DNA of 6,505 nucleotides, taken from a bacterium Ga0077546. GTDB lineage: Bacteria; Cyanobacteriota; Vampirovibrionia; Obscuribacterales; Obscuribacteraceae. Numbering within the stretch: the stretch's first letter is position 1; the number at the start of each line of letters is the position of its first letter. The DNA is taken from the NCBI GenBank assembly GCA_001464165.1, contig LNEX01000163.1, positions 1 through 6,505 on the forward strand, in the 5' to 3' direction. Positions 6,225 to 6,505 of this stretch are shown here, in pieces. The position numbers were made by a program, and so were the translations under genes. Below the pieces are notes generated by a model. It was given only the letters and a program-made list of their open reading frames with translations. It was not told where the DNA came from and ran no database searches.

Positions 6225-6505
6225 TGCTGAATCTAAAGCTTACTGGTTTGTTCAGACCTGGTACCTGAAGAGGGAAAGGAATCTGGAGAAAAGGACGACA
6301 CTCTGCTTGTAGATTGAGATGGATGAACCGAACTTTGTTCGAGCCTTCGCTGAGGTCGATAGAGCATGTCTGTACTGGCGTCTTCGCTGTGCATGCGAAT
6401 CTACCAAGTCCAAGGTGTAGCCAGCGATTGATGATGTTATTGAGTGAGCCTTTCGGGGATGTACTACAGGTCAGGTCTGGTCTGAGAGTGGGCGGCGCAG
6501 TAGTA
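6225..6505. other. Unassigned stretch to the window edge, no convincing gene
   Basis: About 280 bp without a recognisable protein or RNA gene. On the minus strand one frame is open from the edge (6504) to a TGA at 6186-6184, 106 codons, but it has no useful start codon, its translation resembles no family I know, and it runs through the 6193-6224 stem-loop. On the plus strand there is a 33-codon ORF (6319-6420, beginning MDEPNFVRAF) with no clear ribosome site, and an ATGATG frame from 6431 that is open to the edge. Small hairpins such as CGAAC-TTT-GTTCG (6329-6341) and TTCGC-GCGAA (6383-6399) occur. Any of these could be the edge of a gene lying mostly outside the window. Confidence 0.4.

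Noticed and set aside
6319..6420. Small plus-strand ORF of 33 codons.
   Set aside because: No clear ribosome site and no recognisable product. Length is within chance expectation, so it is mentioned only within the unassigned stretch.
6466..6505. Resemblance to SRP RNA (4.5S): CAGGTCAGGTCTGG at 6467-6480 nearly matches the conserved CAGGTCAGGTCCGG.
   Set aside because: The sequence after it (TCTGAGAGTGGG) lacks the essential GGAAGGAAGCAGC tetraloop and asymmetric loop, so the SRP core helix cannot form. The match is likely chance.

Overview
The window is ordinary bacterial chromosome: densely packed genes, Shine-Dalgarno-like sites, sigma70-type promoter hexamers and frequent TTG/GTG starts. 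The lineage cannot be fixed from the sequence alone. A lipoprotein signal and a Sec signal peptide show an exported proteome. Base composition is intermediate, and no transposase, integrase, tRNA, rRNA or CRISPR array was seen. Two housekeeping genes (a Nudix ADP-sugar pyrophosphatase and folC) sit next to three poorly characterised, probably lineage-restricted genes.

Layout. (1) Positions 15-551, minus strand: a Nudix hydrolase of the ADP-ribose pyrophosphatase type. (2) Positions 552-665: a compact divergent promoter region whose two predicted promoters overlap. (3) Positions 666-2075, plus strand: folC, folylpolyglutamate/dihydrofolate synthase, with a TTG start. (4) Positions 2139-3953, plus strand: a 604-residue protein made almost entirely of six carboxypeptidase-regulatory-like beta-sandwich repeats, with no signal peptide. 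(5) Positions 3954-4730, plus strand: a predicted lipoprotein with a zincin HEKGH motif. Its ATG follows the previous stop codon with no spacer, so the two genes are probably translationally coupled. (6) Positions 4748-6055, minus strand and convergent with (5): a secreted 435-residue protein containing an internal tandem duplication. (7) Positions 6056-6505: about 450 bp without a convincing gene. It holds the promoter and ribosome binding site of gene (6), a perfect 11-bp GC-rich stem-loop and an unassigned stretch running to the window edge.

How the genes may work together. folC and the Nudix gene are housekeeping functions that share a control region. The repeat protein and the HExxH lipoprotein look like a two-gene unit. 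One possibility is a beta-sandwich scaffold or binding protein paired with a membrane-anchored metallopeptidase, but this rests on gene order and is not proven. The duplicated secreted protein is unassigned and is transcribed from its own promoter. No complete, recognisable new system is evident. The most unusual content is the repeat-protein/HExxH-lipoprotein pair and the duplicated exported protein facing it.
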